A program made the position numbers and the translations under genes. Of a stretch of 64,000 bases of DNA, positions 9,564-19,101 are shown piece by piece; position 1 is the stretch's first letter; every line of letters begins with the position of its first letter. The DNA is from Verrucomicrobiota bacterium. GTDB taxonomy: Bacteria > Verrucomicrobiota > Verrucomicrobiia > Chthoniobacterales > UBA10450. The notes beneath the pieces are model-generated. The model was not told the DNA's origin and ran no database searches. It saw nothing but the letters and a program-made list of their open reading frames with translations. The stretch is from the NCBI GenBank assembly GCA_003221195.1, contig QHQO01000020.1:17977-81976 (forward strand), given 5' to 3'.

Positions 9564-10088
9564 ATGAGACGATTAAGGCGAACTTTGATATTAGGCGCGG
9601 TCTTGCTTGCCGGATGTGGAACGACCCGCAACGTTGCAGTGAGTTCTTATCATGTAACGCGCGATGTTGCGGTCGGTTCTTATCGTGTTGCTACGGCGCC
9701 GGTGCATTATGCCTTTCGGCGGCATGGCGGTGAATCCGACACGGCAATGACAACACAAACCGTGCCCTCAGACGTTAACCAGCCAGGTCAACCTGTTCCA
9801 CCGCCGGAGGTGGTTCAACAGCCGCGGTCTACACGGGAGAGGCCCCAAAGCACCTCAGCCTCTGCTCCGCAGACGGGCCGTAGAGAAAACACCAGTTCAA
9901 AACCATCATCCCAGCGAAAAGTCTCTTCTCCAAAGTCGGAATTTCCGACTGCGAAGGCAGTCCCTGGGAAACCAGGGTACGTGTTCAGTCCCTTTGACAC
10001 TGATAAGAGATATGTCGATGTGAGCGGTTACGCTTCCGGCAGCAAAGTAAAGGATCCTTGGACCGATAAGATTTTTGTCGTTCCATAA
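9564..10088 (+). CDS. Putative lipoprotein with conserved C-terminal VKDPxTDKIFxVP motif
   Basis: 174-aa ORF; signal/lipobox ILGAVLLAGCG; low-complexity middle; C-terminus PGKPGYVFSPFDTDKRYVDVSGYASGSKVKDPWTDKIFVVP, shared with 31857..32273. Confidence 0.65.
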   Translation: MRRLRRTLILGAVLLAGCGTTRNVAVSSYHVTRDVAVGSYRVATAPVHYAFRRHGGESDTAMTTQTVPSDVNQPGQPVPPPEVVQQPRSTRERPQSTSASAPQTGRRENTSSKPSSQRKVSSPKSEFPTAKAVPGKPGYVFSPFDTDKRYVDVSGYASGSKVKDPWTDKIFVVP

Positions 10089-10161
10089 ATTGCGACGCGA
10101 CCGGCGGTCGGGCCGTACCATCGTGGATTGCCGCGAACCGGAGCGAGTGCTAGGTAATAAC

Positions 10162-12288
10162 ATGAGACTGGCATCGCGAGCTGCGACGTACTTGGTTGCT
10201 TTGTCTATCCTGGCTTTGACGTCGCAGAGCCGAGCGCAGGTTTATCAAGGAAAAGAACTCGTCAAGGCCGAGCTGCTTGCTGATGCGAACGCCATTGTTC
10301 CCGGGAAACCATTCACTATCGGTTTGCTGCTTCGGATGGCTCCGAGGTGGCATACCTACTGGGCGTTCTCTGGCGACGCCGGTCTTCCCACAGAATTGAA
10401 ATGGAAACTGCCATCGGGCTGGAAAGTTGGCGAGATTCAATGGCCAATACCATTGAAAACAATCGATCCGGGCGACATCGAGACTTACGGCTATGAAAAT
10501 GAAGTCCTGCTGATGCAGGAAATCACGCCGCCGCAGAAACTAGAGAGTTCAAGAGTCAAGCTTTCAGCTGAGGCAAATTGGCTGGTCTGCGAGAAAATCT
10601 GTATTCCTGGCAGCGCAACACCGCAGTTGGAGTTACCGGTATCCACGACGAATCAACCGGCGAATTCGGAGCTCTTCGCGCGCTACCGTCGTTTGTTGCC
10701 GCAAAACTGGCCGGAATCGAATGTGGCATCAGCAAATTGGAGTCGAGTTGGACATGATCTCCGTCTAGGGATTACGAGCGAAAACCTTGCTAATTATCCG
10801 GCGCTGGATTTTTTCCCACTGCCAGAACAGGACGTTGTCGTTGGCCATCCAAGGATCGAATCACGCAACAAGAATGAGGTTACCTTTCGAGTTCCGATTG
10901 AGTCGTCGGAGAAGAATTTGTCGTCCATCCCGGGCCTGATCGTCTTTTCCCAGCAGGCAAATGGCGAGGATCGTGCAGCGTGGCAAATTTCAGCCGCGCC
11001 GACTCTTTCGGCGGCTAGCGCAGCGCCCGCACGCGGGATCTTCACTTTTCTGCTCTTCGGTTTTCTGGGCGGCATCATTTTGAATTTGATGCCCTGCGTA
11101 TTGCCAGTGATTTCGCTGAAAATCTTTGGATTTATTCAGCAGGCTGGCCAAAGCCGGCGGAAGGTTTTGCGGAGCGGTATCGCGTTTGCGGTTGGAATCT
11201 TCGCGTGGTTCCTCGGGCTTGCGCTGCTTCTCATTGTGCTTAAGGGCGCCGGGCGCGACGTGACCTGGGGCGGATTTCAATTCACAAACGCCTATTTCGT
11301 TCTTGCACTGAGCGTGATTGTCCTCGTATTCGCGCTGAACCTCTTTGGCGTGTTCGAAATTTCTCTGCCACAAGTCCTGACGCGCGAATTGCTTTCGACC
11401 ACCGAGCGCAAGAACGATCTGGGCTCATTTCTCCAGGGTGTGTTTGCCACTGTTCTAGCGACGCCCTGCACTGCGCCGTTCCTCGGCACCGCGCTCGGCT
11501 TTGCGTTTTCGCAATCGGCTGCGGTTATCTTGGCGATGTTCGTTGCGATTGCCGCTGGAATGAGTGGCCCGTACCTGCTTTTGAGTGCTCAGCCTGCCTG
11601 GCTGCGATTTCTGCCAAAGCCAGGTGCGTGGATGCTGCATGTGAAACAATTCATGGGCTTTCTGCTGTTGGCGACGTTGCTGTTTCTTCTTTACGTACTG
11701 GGCGCTCAGCGCGGCTTGGAAGGAGCGATTTGGGCAAGCTGCTTTCTTCTCGTGATCAGTGTCGCTTGCTGGATGAAAGGTGCTTTCGTTCTTCCGACTG
11801 CATCAACAGCGAAGCGAAGTGTCGTCCTCGTGCTCATGCTCGTGCTCGTGCTCGGAAGCGGTGTGTATTTCGTTGGCGGCAAATTTCGATCTACCAATGT
11901 CGCATTAGCCGATTCGCGACTACCAGGAGATTGGCAGGCGTTTACGCCTGAACGTTTGCAGGCGGAGCTGGAGCAAGGGCACTCCGTGTTTGTCGATTTT
12001 ACCGCGGCGTGGTGTCTTACTTGCAAATTTAATGAGGCCAATGTGCTTGAAAGCGCAGAGGTGCGAGATGCCTTTCAACGTCACGCGACCGTCAAATTGA
12101 AAGCGGATTGGACGAACGGTGATCCAGCGATCACGAAATTGCTGCAGAAGTTTGGTCGGCCGGGCGTTCCGTTATACGTACTCTACCCCGGAAAAAACGA
12201 AGAACCGATTGTTTTTCCGGAAGTGCTCACCAAAGGCATGGTTCTGGAAAAACTCCAAACCGCGGCGCGCAGTGTTGCCGCACAATAA
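10162..12288 (+). CDS. DsbD-like thiol:disulfide interchange protein
   Basis: ORF 10075..12288 (likely start 10162, signal peptide MRLASRAATYLVALSILALTSQSRA). N-terminal DsbD-alpha-like domain, membrane domain with GGIILNLMPCVLPVISLK, C-terminal thioredoxin with AAWCLTCK. Confidence 0.9.
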   Translation: MRLASRAATYLVALSILALTSQSRAQVYQGKELVKAELLADANAIVPGKPFTIGLLLRMAPRWHTYWAFSGDAGLPTELKWKLPSGWKVGEIQWPIPLKTIDPGDIETYGYENEVLLMQEITPPQKLESSRVKLSAEANWLVCEKICIPGSATPQLELPVSTTNQPANSELFARYRRLLPQNWPESNVASANWSRVGHDLRLGITSENLANYPALDFFPLPEQDVVVGHPRIESRNKNEVTFRVPIESSEKNLSSIPGLIVFSQQANGEDRAAWQISAAPTLSAASAAPARGIFTFLLFGFLGGIILNLMPCVLPVISLKIFGFIQQAGQSRRKVLRSGIAFAVGIFAWFLGLALLLIVLKGAGRDVTWGGFQFTNAYFVLALSVIVLVFALNLFGVFEISLPQVLTRELLSTTERKNDLGSFLQGVFATVLATPCTAPFLGTALGFAFSQSAAVILAMFVAIAAGMSGPYLLLSAQPAWLRFLPKPGAWMLHVKQFMGFLLLATLLFLLYVLGAQRGLEGAIWASCFLLVISVACWMKGAFVLPTASTAKRSVVLVLMLVLVLGSGVYFVGGKFRSTNVALADSRLPGDWQAFTPERLQAELEQGHSVFVDFTAAWCLTCKFNEANVLESAEVRDAFQRHATVKLKADWTNGDPAITKLLQKFGRPGVPLYVLYPGKNEEPIVFPEVLTKGMVLEKLQTAARSVAAQ

Positions 12289-12418
12289 GATTTTTTTAAA
12301 CGCCTGTTTCCGGCTGTCGCGCCTAAAACCGCTGTATTTGTGTTCCTGCCGTTCCTTGCCAATATGTTGATTGCAAGAAAATTGAACTAGCTTAACCACT
12401 TCGTTTTCTAATCCGTTT

Positions 12419-13033
12419 ATGAATAAAAAAATAACTTTGATCGTTCTCACATCATTGATCGCTACTGCAGTTTTTGCCTTGGAGCCGCCGCCAGTGGGCA
12501 GCGCTGCGCCGGATTTCTCGCTAGCCGACGCAAAAGGCCAGACGCACTCGCTTGCTCAATACAAAGGCAAGTACGTGGTGCTCGAATGGTTTAATCCGGA
12601 ATGCCCGTTTGTGAAAAAGCATTACGGCAGCGATAACATGCAAAAACTGCAGAAGGAATACACAGACAAGGGCGTGGTATGGCTAACCATCGATTCCAAC
12701 GCGCCCGGTACGGAAGGCAATTTGACGCCGGAACAGGCTCAGAAAGTCGCAACCTCCTGGAAGACGCAGCAGACTGCGTTGCTTCTCGATCCGGACGGCA
12801 AAGTAGGCCGCGCGTACGGCGCCAAGAACACGCCAAACATGGTGATAATCAATCCAGAGGGAAAAATCGCTTATGAAGGAGCGATCGACAGCAAGGCGAC
12901 GCCGAACCCAGCAGATATTCCCAGCTCGACGAACTATATCAAGTCAGCGTTGGATCAATCATTGGCAGGCAAATCTATCTCCACGCCACAAACCAAGCCA
13001 TACGGTTGCTCGGTCAAATATAAATCCTCGTAG
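12419..13033 (+). CDS. Thioredoxin/redoxin family secreted protein
   Basis: 204-aa ORF; signal peptide then PPVGSAAPDFSLADAKGQTHSLAQYKGKYVVLEWFNPECPFVKKHY (AhpC/TSA/redoxin fold). Confidence 0.85.
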   Translation: MNKKITLIVLTSLIATAVFALEPPPVGSAAPDFSLADAKGQTHSLAQYKGKYVVLEWFNPECPFVKKHYGSDNMQKLQKEYTDKGVVWLTIDSNAPGTEGNLTPEQAQKVATSWKTQQTALLLDPDGKVGRAYGAKNTPNMVIINPEGKIAYEGAIDSKATPNPADIPSSTNYIKSALDQSLAGKSISTPQTKPYGCSVKYKSS

Positions 13034-13067
13034 AACTGGAGTGGGTATGTAACCTGCAAAAGCTTTC

Positions 13068-13097
13068 GAAGCGGCGGTCGAAGGCGACCGCCGCTTC
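13068..13097 (+). terminator. Rho-independent-like terminator after the redoxin gene
   Basis: Perfect 13-bp stem GAAGCGGCGGTCG-aagg-CGACCGCCGCTTC followed by TATTTATAT, 35 bp past the stop at 13033. Confidence 0.7.
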
Positions 13098-13237
13098 TAT
13101 TTATATCCCAAAGCCTACCAGCCCGCTGCAACGCACTGCGAGTTGCATGCTAAAGATGAGAGACGGAGTTTTGTATCGCGCATGATTTGTCCAGCCGGAT
13201 GTAAGCGAATTGCTGCGGTTTTGCCGATTCCGACGTT

Positions 13238-14746
13238 TTGATGAACGTCTCTGGCGAATCAAGAGCATGGGCGAATAGGAATGAAAGCGTCCTGATCTTG
13301 CTCCTCTGTGTCGCAGCCGCTATTCGGGTGCTTATTTTCTCGGCCGCGTTCCCGTTCTTTAGCAACATTGATGAGGACCTTCATTTCGACCTTGTCACAC
13401 AGTATTCCCACGCTCGGCTTCCACAAAGCTTCGCTCGGCTTCAGGAAGAAACTCTCAACTGGATCGTTCCCTACGCGTCGCCGGAATTTCTCTTCACGGC
13501 CGATCGCTTCCCAGAAGGCAAATTTCCGTCGCCTATCTGGAAGCAGTCTTGGTCGCAAATCGAGCCGGAGATCGCGGTTACAAGAGCCGCGTGGAGCAGT
13601 GAAGTTAATTTCGAATCTTCTCAACCGCCGTTGTATTACACACTAGCGAGCCTTTGGTGGTGGATTGGAAAACACGTCGGGCTGACCGGTCTTCAATCAC
13701 TTTACTGGATCCGTTTCCTGAATGGTCTTCTGATCGCGCTAATGGTGCTGCTCGGCTATGTGATCGCACGCAGCATAGCGCCTAAGCGTGTGGAATTGCG
13801 TCTCGGCGTGCCATTACTGCTGGCCTTTTTTCCTCAGAACATTTTTTACGCCATGAACAATGACGTTCTGTCGCCTGTATGCTTCGGTGCATTGTTTCTT
13901 TGCGGTCTCCAATGGTTGCGTACAAACAGACCGACTTTCTTACTTAGCGCACTCACAGGGTTGGCAATCGCGGCTACGTACCTGACCAAACTATCCAATT
14001 TGCCTTTGGTCGTTATGGCCTTGGTCGCAATTATCGCGAAGCTGGCGCCGTCGATCCGCCAAAAATCAAAGACAACCCTTCTCGCATTTGTAACGCTTAT
14101 TCTCTGCGCCGCGATCCCGATTGGGAGTTGGATTGTCTGGACAAAATATCAGTTTGGCGATCTGACCGGATCAGCAACAAAAATCACTTTGCTTGGCTGG
14201 ACACACAAACCGTTCGTTGGCTGGTGGCACCATCCAATTTTTACGCTACGAGGTTTCTGGGTTTTTTGGTGGAACCTTATCGCTAGTTTCTGGCGCGGCG
14301 AGGTTAAATGGCACGGTCAGTTGTTAAATTGCCCAGTTGCGGATGACTTCTATACAATTTCCACTCTAGTATTGCTCGGCGCTGCCCTCCTTGGATTGCG
14401 AAAGAAAGCCGGGCTCTCGACGTTTGAGCGGCAAGCGATTGCCATAGCGGCTTTAAGTTTCATAGCGGCGGTTGGATTTTTGGCGTTGCTGTCGATTCAG
14501 TTCGATTTCGGCAATTGTATCAATCCCTCGCGCGCGCATCCATATTTCACGTCGGGCCGATTATTGAGCGGCGCGCTGATTCCATTCGCGTTATTTTATG
14601 TCTACGGCATCAGCTGGATCCTCCGCCGAATCAATTCTGCTCTGCCTATTTTGGTGCTGGGCGTCCTCGTGATGTTTGTAATAACGTCAGAAATTAAAAT
14701 CAACCGTGCAGCCTTCGAGAGCGAGCATAACTGGTTTCATCTTTAG
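13238..14746 (+). CDS. Multi-pass membrane protein, glycosyltransferase 39 / DUF2142-like
   Basis: 502-aa ORF with about 10 hydrophobic segments; SSQPPLYYTLASLWWWIGKHVGL near the N-terminus typical of PMT-like transferases. Confidence 0.6.
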   Translation: MMNVSGESRAWANRNESVLILLLCVAAAIRVLIFSAAFPFFSNIDEDLHFDLVTQYSHARLPQSFARLQEETLNWIVPYASPEFLFTADRFPEGKFPSPIWKQSWSQIEPEIAVTRAAWSSEVNFESSQPPLYYTLASLWWWIGKHVGLTGLQSLYWIRFLNGLLIALMVLLGYVIARSIAPKRVELRLGVPLLLAFFPQNIFYAMNNDVLSPVCFGALFLCGLQWLRTNRPTFLLSALTGLAIAATYLTKLSNLPLVVMALVAIIAKLAPSIRQKSKTTLLAFVTLILCAAIPIGSWIVWTKYQFGDLTGSATKITLLGWTHKPFVGWWHHPIFTLRGFWVFWWNLIASFWRGEVKWHGQLLNCPVADDFYTISTLVLLGAALLGLRKKAGLSTFERQAIAIAALSFIAAVGFLALLSIQFDFGNCINPSRAHPYFTSGRLLSGALIPFALFYVYGISWILRRINSALPILVLGVLVMFVITSEIKINRAAFESEHNWFHL

Positions 14747-14800
14747 GATTCTCTCGGCACCTTTGCTGCGAACCATGACTCGGAATTCACGCTAGGCAGC

Positions 14801-15598
14801 TCAGCATCGCCTTGGCGAAAGCCGCGACAGCAAGCGCAGGATCGGCATTGGCGTTATTCGGACGAGAAACATTCCGAGTTTCATCGGAAAGCCGGGAATA
14901 ACAAGGGGGCGGTCTGCCTCCAGTGCTGCAAGCGCATCGCGCACGACTTCTTCGGCCGAAACGAAGACGAACTCTGGGCCGGTATCCGGTTGAGCCCCCG
15001 GGCGTTTGGCGACTTCCTGAAATTCCGTGTGCACGGGACCCGGGCAAAGAGAACAGACGCTTACGCCTGTTCCCCGGAGTTCGGCGCGAAGCGCTTCAGA
15101 GAAGCTTGTAACGTAGGCTTTAGTCGCTGCGTAAACCGCAAAGTCGGGAATCGGAAGAAATCCAGCCGACGAGCTAACATTCAAAATGCCGCCACATCGT
15201 CGCGCGATCATTCGCGGAAGCAAGTGGCGAGTGAGCATGGTGAGCGCGACAATGTTCACAAGGGTCATTTGTTCGTTCCGAATTGGATCGCTCGTCGAGA
15301 AGGCGCCGCTATCGCCCAGTCCGGCATTATTGATTAAAAGATCGACGTCAATTCCTTTATGATTCAGCCATGCCAGCAATTCATTCAGCTGCGCAGGGTC
15401 AGCGAGATCAGTTTTGAGAACGGAGACCGCGACGTTCGGATATCGTTGATTTAATTCGTCACGCAGTTCGTTGAGCTTTTGCTCCCGCCTCGCAATGAGA
15501 ATGAGCGATTTGGCGCGACCGGCTAGTTGACGCGCAAATTCGCGGCCGATCCCAGCGGACGCTCCCGTGATCAGCGTGTTACAACCGTCAAGTTTCAT
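14801..15598 (-). CDS. SDR family NAD(P)-dependent oxidoreductase
   Basis: 265-aa ORF; LITGASAGIGREFA, LLINNAGLGDSG and YAATKAY SDR motifs. Confidence 0.92.
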   Translation of the reverse strand: MKLDGCNTLITGASAGIGREFARQLAGRAKSLILIARREQKLNELRDELNQRYPNVAVSVLKTDLADPAQLNELLAWLNHKGIDVDLLINNAGLGDSGAFSTSDPIRNEQMTLVNIVALTMLTRHLLPRMIARRCGGILNVSSSAGFLPIPDFAVYAATKAYVTSFSEALRAELRGTGVSVCSLCPGPVHTEFQEVAKRPGAQPDTGPEFVFVSAEEVVRDALAALEADRPLVIPGFPMKLGMFLVRITPMPILRLLSRLSPRRC

Positions 15599-15599
15599 T

Positions 15600-16337
15600 T
15601 CACATTGAAGGGTGAAGCTTCCGCGATGCCGGACGCGGGCTCGCCGGGACTCGCCCTTTTAAGGATTGTAGCTCGCTTTTCGTCAGTGCTCGCCAATGCC
15701 CGCTTGGCAAATCGCCGACTCGAAGGTTTCCGACTCGAATGCGGAGAAGCCGTTCGACGCGATATCCGACAGCTTCGAACATGCGCCGAATCTGCCGGTT
15801 TATTCCCTGCCGCAAGATAACGCGAAGACGCGTAGACGAGAGTGAGCGAATCTGTGCAATTTTCGCGCGCTGGCCATCGAGACGAATCCCGCGTGCCAGT
15901 TTCAAAGCAAGCGCCGGATCCCATGGTCGGTCGAGCGTGACCTCATATTCCTTGTCCACCTTGAAACGCGGGTGACTGAGCCGTTGCGCCAATTCGCCGT
16001 CATTCGTCAGAAGCAGCAAACCTTGAGTTTGCGCGTCCAAACGTCCGATTGTGAAGAGGTGGGAAAATTTTTCTGGTATGAGTTCAAAGACGGTGTCACG
16101 CGCGTGCGGATCCTTTCGAGTCGAAACGAATCCGGCGGGTTTATTCAACATGATCGTCAGCGGCGGAGCGGTGTGAACAAGCTTATCATCGACTTTGACG
16201 TGATCGCGCGCTCCTGGCTGCGCACTGAAATTCGTGCAAACTTTGCCGTTAATTGTGACGCGGCCGGCAGCGATCAACTCATCGCAGTGCCGGCGCGAAC
16301 CTAGACCGGCAGCAGCAAGGAAGCGGTTGAGACGCAC
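15600..16337 (-). CDS. RluB/RsuA-type rRNA pseudouridine synthase
   Basis: 245-aa ORF; N-terminal S4 domain (MRLNRFLAAAGLGSRRHCDELIAAGRVTINGKV) and GRLDAQTQGLLLLTNDGELAQRLSHP. Confidence 0.92.
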   Translation of the reverse strand: MRLNRFLAAAGLGSRRHCDELIAAGRVTINGKVCTNFSAQPGARDHVKVDDKLVHTAPPLTIMLNKPAGFVSTRKDPHARDTVFELIPEKFSHLFTIGRLDAQTQGLLLLTNDGELAQRLSHPRFKVDKEYEVTLDRPWDPALALKLARGIRLDGQRAKIAQIRSLSSTRLRVILRQGINRQIRRMFEAVGYRVERLLRIRVGNLRVGDLPSGHWRALTKSELQSLKGRVPASPRPASRKLHPSM

Positions 16338-16430
16338 TTAAGCGAGTGAGAAGTGAGATGTAAATAGGTGAAAGCGCCACTGGTCACTTTTCACCAATCA
16401 GCTCTTACTAATCACCTCTCGCGCTGGCGG

Positions 16431-16586
16431 TTAAACGTCCGGCTTCGTTTTAGGAAGACCGATGACTTTCTGGCCTTCCTTCCATTGACCGCGCTTTTTC
16501 AAAATCTCGACCCGTTCGAAGCGCTTTAGCACATTGCGCCTGGCGGCGATTGTGCTTGCTCCTTTTAAACTGCGATGTTGCGACAT
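16431..16586 (-). CDS. Small basic protein of the Verrucomicrobia/Chlamydiae family (TIGR04137-like), 51 aa
   Basis: Below the ORF-track cut-off. Hand translation: MSQHRSLKGASTIAARRNVLKRFERVEILKKRGQWKEGQKVIGLPKTKPDV*. Confidence 0.8.
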   Translation of the reverse strand: MSQHRSLKGASTIAARRNVLKRFERVEILKKRGQWKEGQKVIGLPKTKPDV

Positions 16587-16722
16587 AAATTACCTGGTTG
16601 AAACGTTAAGAGTTAAATGGCTACAAAGTTGCAACGGAAGGCGAGAGGGGACATTAAACCAATGCAGCAATTTTTCAAGAAACGGGCAGAGTCTCCTTTC
16701 ATCTTTTAACAAACAACTTCCT

Positions 16723-18516
16723 TCACAATTGATTACTAAGCACCACGTAGGTGCCCGACGTCGTGAGTTGATGATAAATGTGAAAATGGGCGGTTAAGAG
16801 CCGTTTCCAATAAGCGGTCCGGCTTTCCTCGATAATTAGATAAATCGCGCTGGGTTGCCCCCATCTTTCCAACACAGCGGCTTCATTCAAAAAGATGTCA
16901 ATAGGAGGTTTGCCAATCGGGGTCTCTTTCTGGGGGTTCTGATTAACCAGGAAAAATTTCCGGTTCAGATAGAACATGAGGCTGCTACTGTCGTCGAACG
17001 GTCCTTCAAAGATTGTATCGCCAGGCGCATCGAGCCGTGGATTTAGAAATCGCGCTACGTCCGCAAGTGAAAAATAAGGAGCGATTTGCGCGACGGCTTC
17101 CAACATGCTGAGTCCGCCAGGGATCATCGAGGCCGCAAGGGCGATGGCCGCAAGTCTCTCGCGTTGCTTGGAAATGAAGTACAGGGCTGCCAGCGACAGA
17201 GAAACGAGCGACGCGCCAAAGATCGCAACCAAAGGTCGAAATGCGAGCCAAGTCGCAACGGGCATGTCCTGTAATGCCTTCCAGGCCGTCCAGCGCGCGT
17301 CCATAGTTCCCCAGTTTCCATTCAGAGCGGACGCCGCGCCTGCAATAAAGAACACCGTTGCCGCGATTATGATACCGACCAGGGCGACAGCGATTACACC
17401 GGCGGCGCGTAGCCTCTGCGGTATTCGATCCCACGCGACGGCCGCCCAAAGCGCGAATGCGCTCCACATGGTCATTGAATAGTAATCCTGGCGTTGTCCC
17501 AGAAACAGCAGCGGAATAAAGACAACACCCATCCAGCAAAGCGGCAATGCGTCCGCGAAATTGATCTCGCGCGGCCGAATCACCCGGCGCCAGGCGAGAA
17601 TAACGCCGGGCAACAGCGCGATCGACCATGGAAACCACCAGGCCAGATGCATGACCAGGAATTGATAGGCGGGCATCCCGAGGAAATCGTGTGTCTCATC
17701 GGTAAGTCCGCGCAGATGACCAAGCCACTCCGAGCTGATTTGATAATGAAAATACCCGGGAAAATGCCATTGCACCCAGATGTGCCATGGCGCGACGATC
17801 AGAATGAAGATCGCAAGATATTCCCATCGCAACAGGCCGCGAAATCGCATACGCGCTTCGCGGTAAAAGACTGAGAGGATAAGAAAAATCGCGGCCGGAT
17901 AAGCGATGCCAAGCAAACCTTTGGTCAGACAAGCAAAACCCGAGCAAATCCAGAAGCCTGCAAACCAGATGCGGCGGTTACGGCGGCGCTGATAACCGCC
18001 GATCGCGCAAAAAATCGCACCTGCAATGAATGCGCTCACGACTGGTTCTGGCATGACAATGCGCGCGAGCAGAAATGTGCCGCACAAACTCAGATAAATC
18101 AGACCTGCAATGAAACCGCGCCAGTAGTCCGTGAGCTTATCCCCGATTAAAAAAATCAGGGCAGTCGAGGCGACAACTGCCAGCGAGACCGGGAGCCTGG
18201 CAGCTGCCGCGTTAATACCAAAGAGCTTGAACGAAATGATGATCAGCCAGTAGAGCAACGGTGGTTTTTGCAAACGTGGCGCGCCATTGTTGGTAGGCAG
18301 AAGCCAATGATGTGTCTCGACCATCTCGCGAGCGGCGCCCGCGTATTGTCCTTCCGTCTGGCTATATAAATCGCCGGAGCCGATCGTCGCCACGTGCAGC
18401 AGCCCTGCCAACGCAATCAGAATCACGAACAAGACACGGCGCATGGGCGGCGGAGAGAGAGCCGGCGGCTCAAGCAGAGTTTCTTCCAGACTTAGGCTGC
18501 GGGCGCCGGCAGTCAT
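16723..18516 (-). CDS. ArnT/PMT-like glycosyltransferase family 39 membrane protein
   Basis: 597-aa [44 protein letters not shown] and multiple TM helices. Confidence 0.88.
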   Translation of the reverse strand: MTAGARSLSLEETLLEPPALSPPPMRRVLFVILIALAGLLHVATIGSGDLYSQTEGQYAGAAREMVETHHWLLPTNNGAPRLQKPPLLYWLIIISFKLFGINAAAARLPVSLAVVASTALIFLIGDKLTDYWRGFIAGLIYLSLCGTFLLARIVMPEPVVSAFIAGAIFCAIGGYQRRRNRRIWFAGFWICSGFACLTKGLLGIAYPAAIFLILSVFYREARMRFRGLLRWEYLAIFILIVAPWHIWVQWHFPGYFHYQISSEWLGHLRGLTDETHDFLGMPAYQFLVMHLAWWFPWSIALLPGVILAWRRVIRPREINFADALPLCWMGVVFIPLLFLGQRQDYYSMTMWSAFALWAAVAWDRIPQRLRAAGVIAVALVGIIIAATVFFIAGAASALNGNWGTMDARWTAWKALQDMPVATWLAFRPLVAIFGASLVSLSLAALYFISKQRERLAAIALAASMIPGGLSMLEAVAQIAPYFSLADVARFLNPRLDAPGDTIFEGPFDDSSSLMFYLNRKFFLVNQNPQKETPIGKPPIDIFLNEAAVLERWGQPSAIYLIIEESRTAYWKRLLTAHFHIYHQLTTSGTYVVLSNQL

Positions 18517-18983
18517 TGAATACGTTCCCTGCCAGCAGTTGGAGTCCGATCTTCGCGCTCTAACTCAGCGGAATCAGTGTTTCGATATTTCTCCCAGCGC
18601 TCGGGCAAACGAAGCAGTTTTCCTTCTGGCATCTCGATGAGCGCAAGCATCTGGCGGCATTGGGCGATCAGCATGTTATCTGCTGGACGTGTGATCTGGA
18701 ATCCACACCAGAACCGCACGCGCTCTACCCGGTGCAGCCAACCTTCAATCGCGAGCTGATCTCCAAGTTTAGCCGGTCGGCGATAATCGATTTCTGTTCG
18801 CACGACAACCGGATACCTGTGCTTTTCGGCCATTTCCGTTAGGGCGAGACCGAGTTCTTCAGCGAGAAGCGTACGGGCGATCTCGATGAAACGCAGATAC
18901 GCGATGTTCGAGACGACACCTCCGCAATCGGTATCGAAGAACATCACCTGTACTTCTGTGCGAATGCGCGGAGCAACGGCCAT
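18513..18983 (-). CDS. Acyl-CoA thioesterase (4-hydroxybenzoyl-CoA thioesterase/YbgC-like)
   Basis: 156-aa hotdog-fold [30 protein letters not shown] active-site motif; 4-bp overlap with the next gene. Confidence 0.88.
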   Translation of the reverse strand: MAVAPRIRTEVQVMFFDTDCGGVVSNIAYLRFIEIARTLLAEELGLALTEMAEKHRYPVVVRTEIDYRRPAKLGDQLAIEGWLHRVERVRFWCGFQITRPADNMLIAQCRQMLALIEMPEGKLLRLPERWEKYRNTDSAELEREDRTPTAGRERIQ

Positions 18984-19101
18984 GGCAGGATTTCAAACTC
19001 GAGGCTTTAGACTCGCCCGTTTTTGCTTCGTAACACGCAAAACGATAATTCGGCGATTTCGTAGCTCATGCCCGCAAGTGTGAGATTTGAGGTGTTAGAT
19101 T

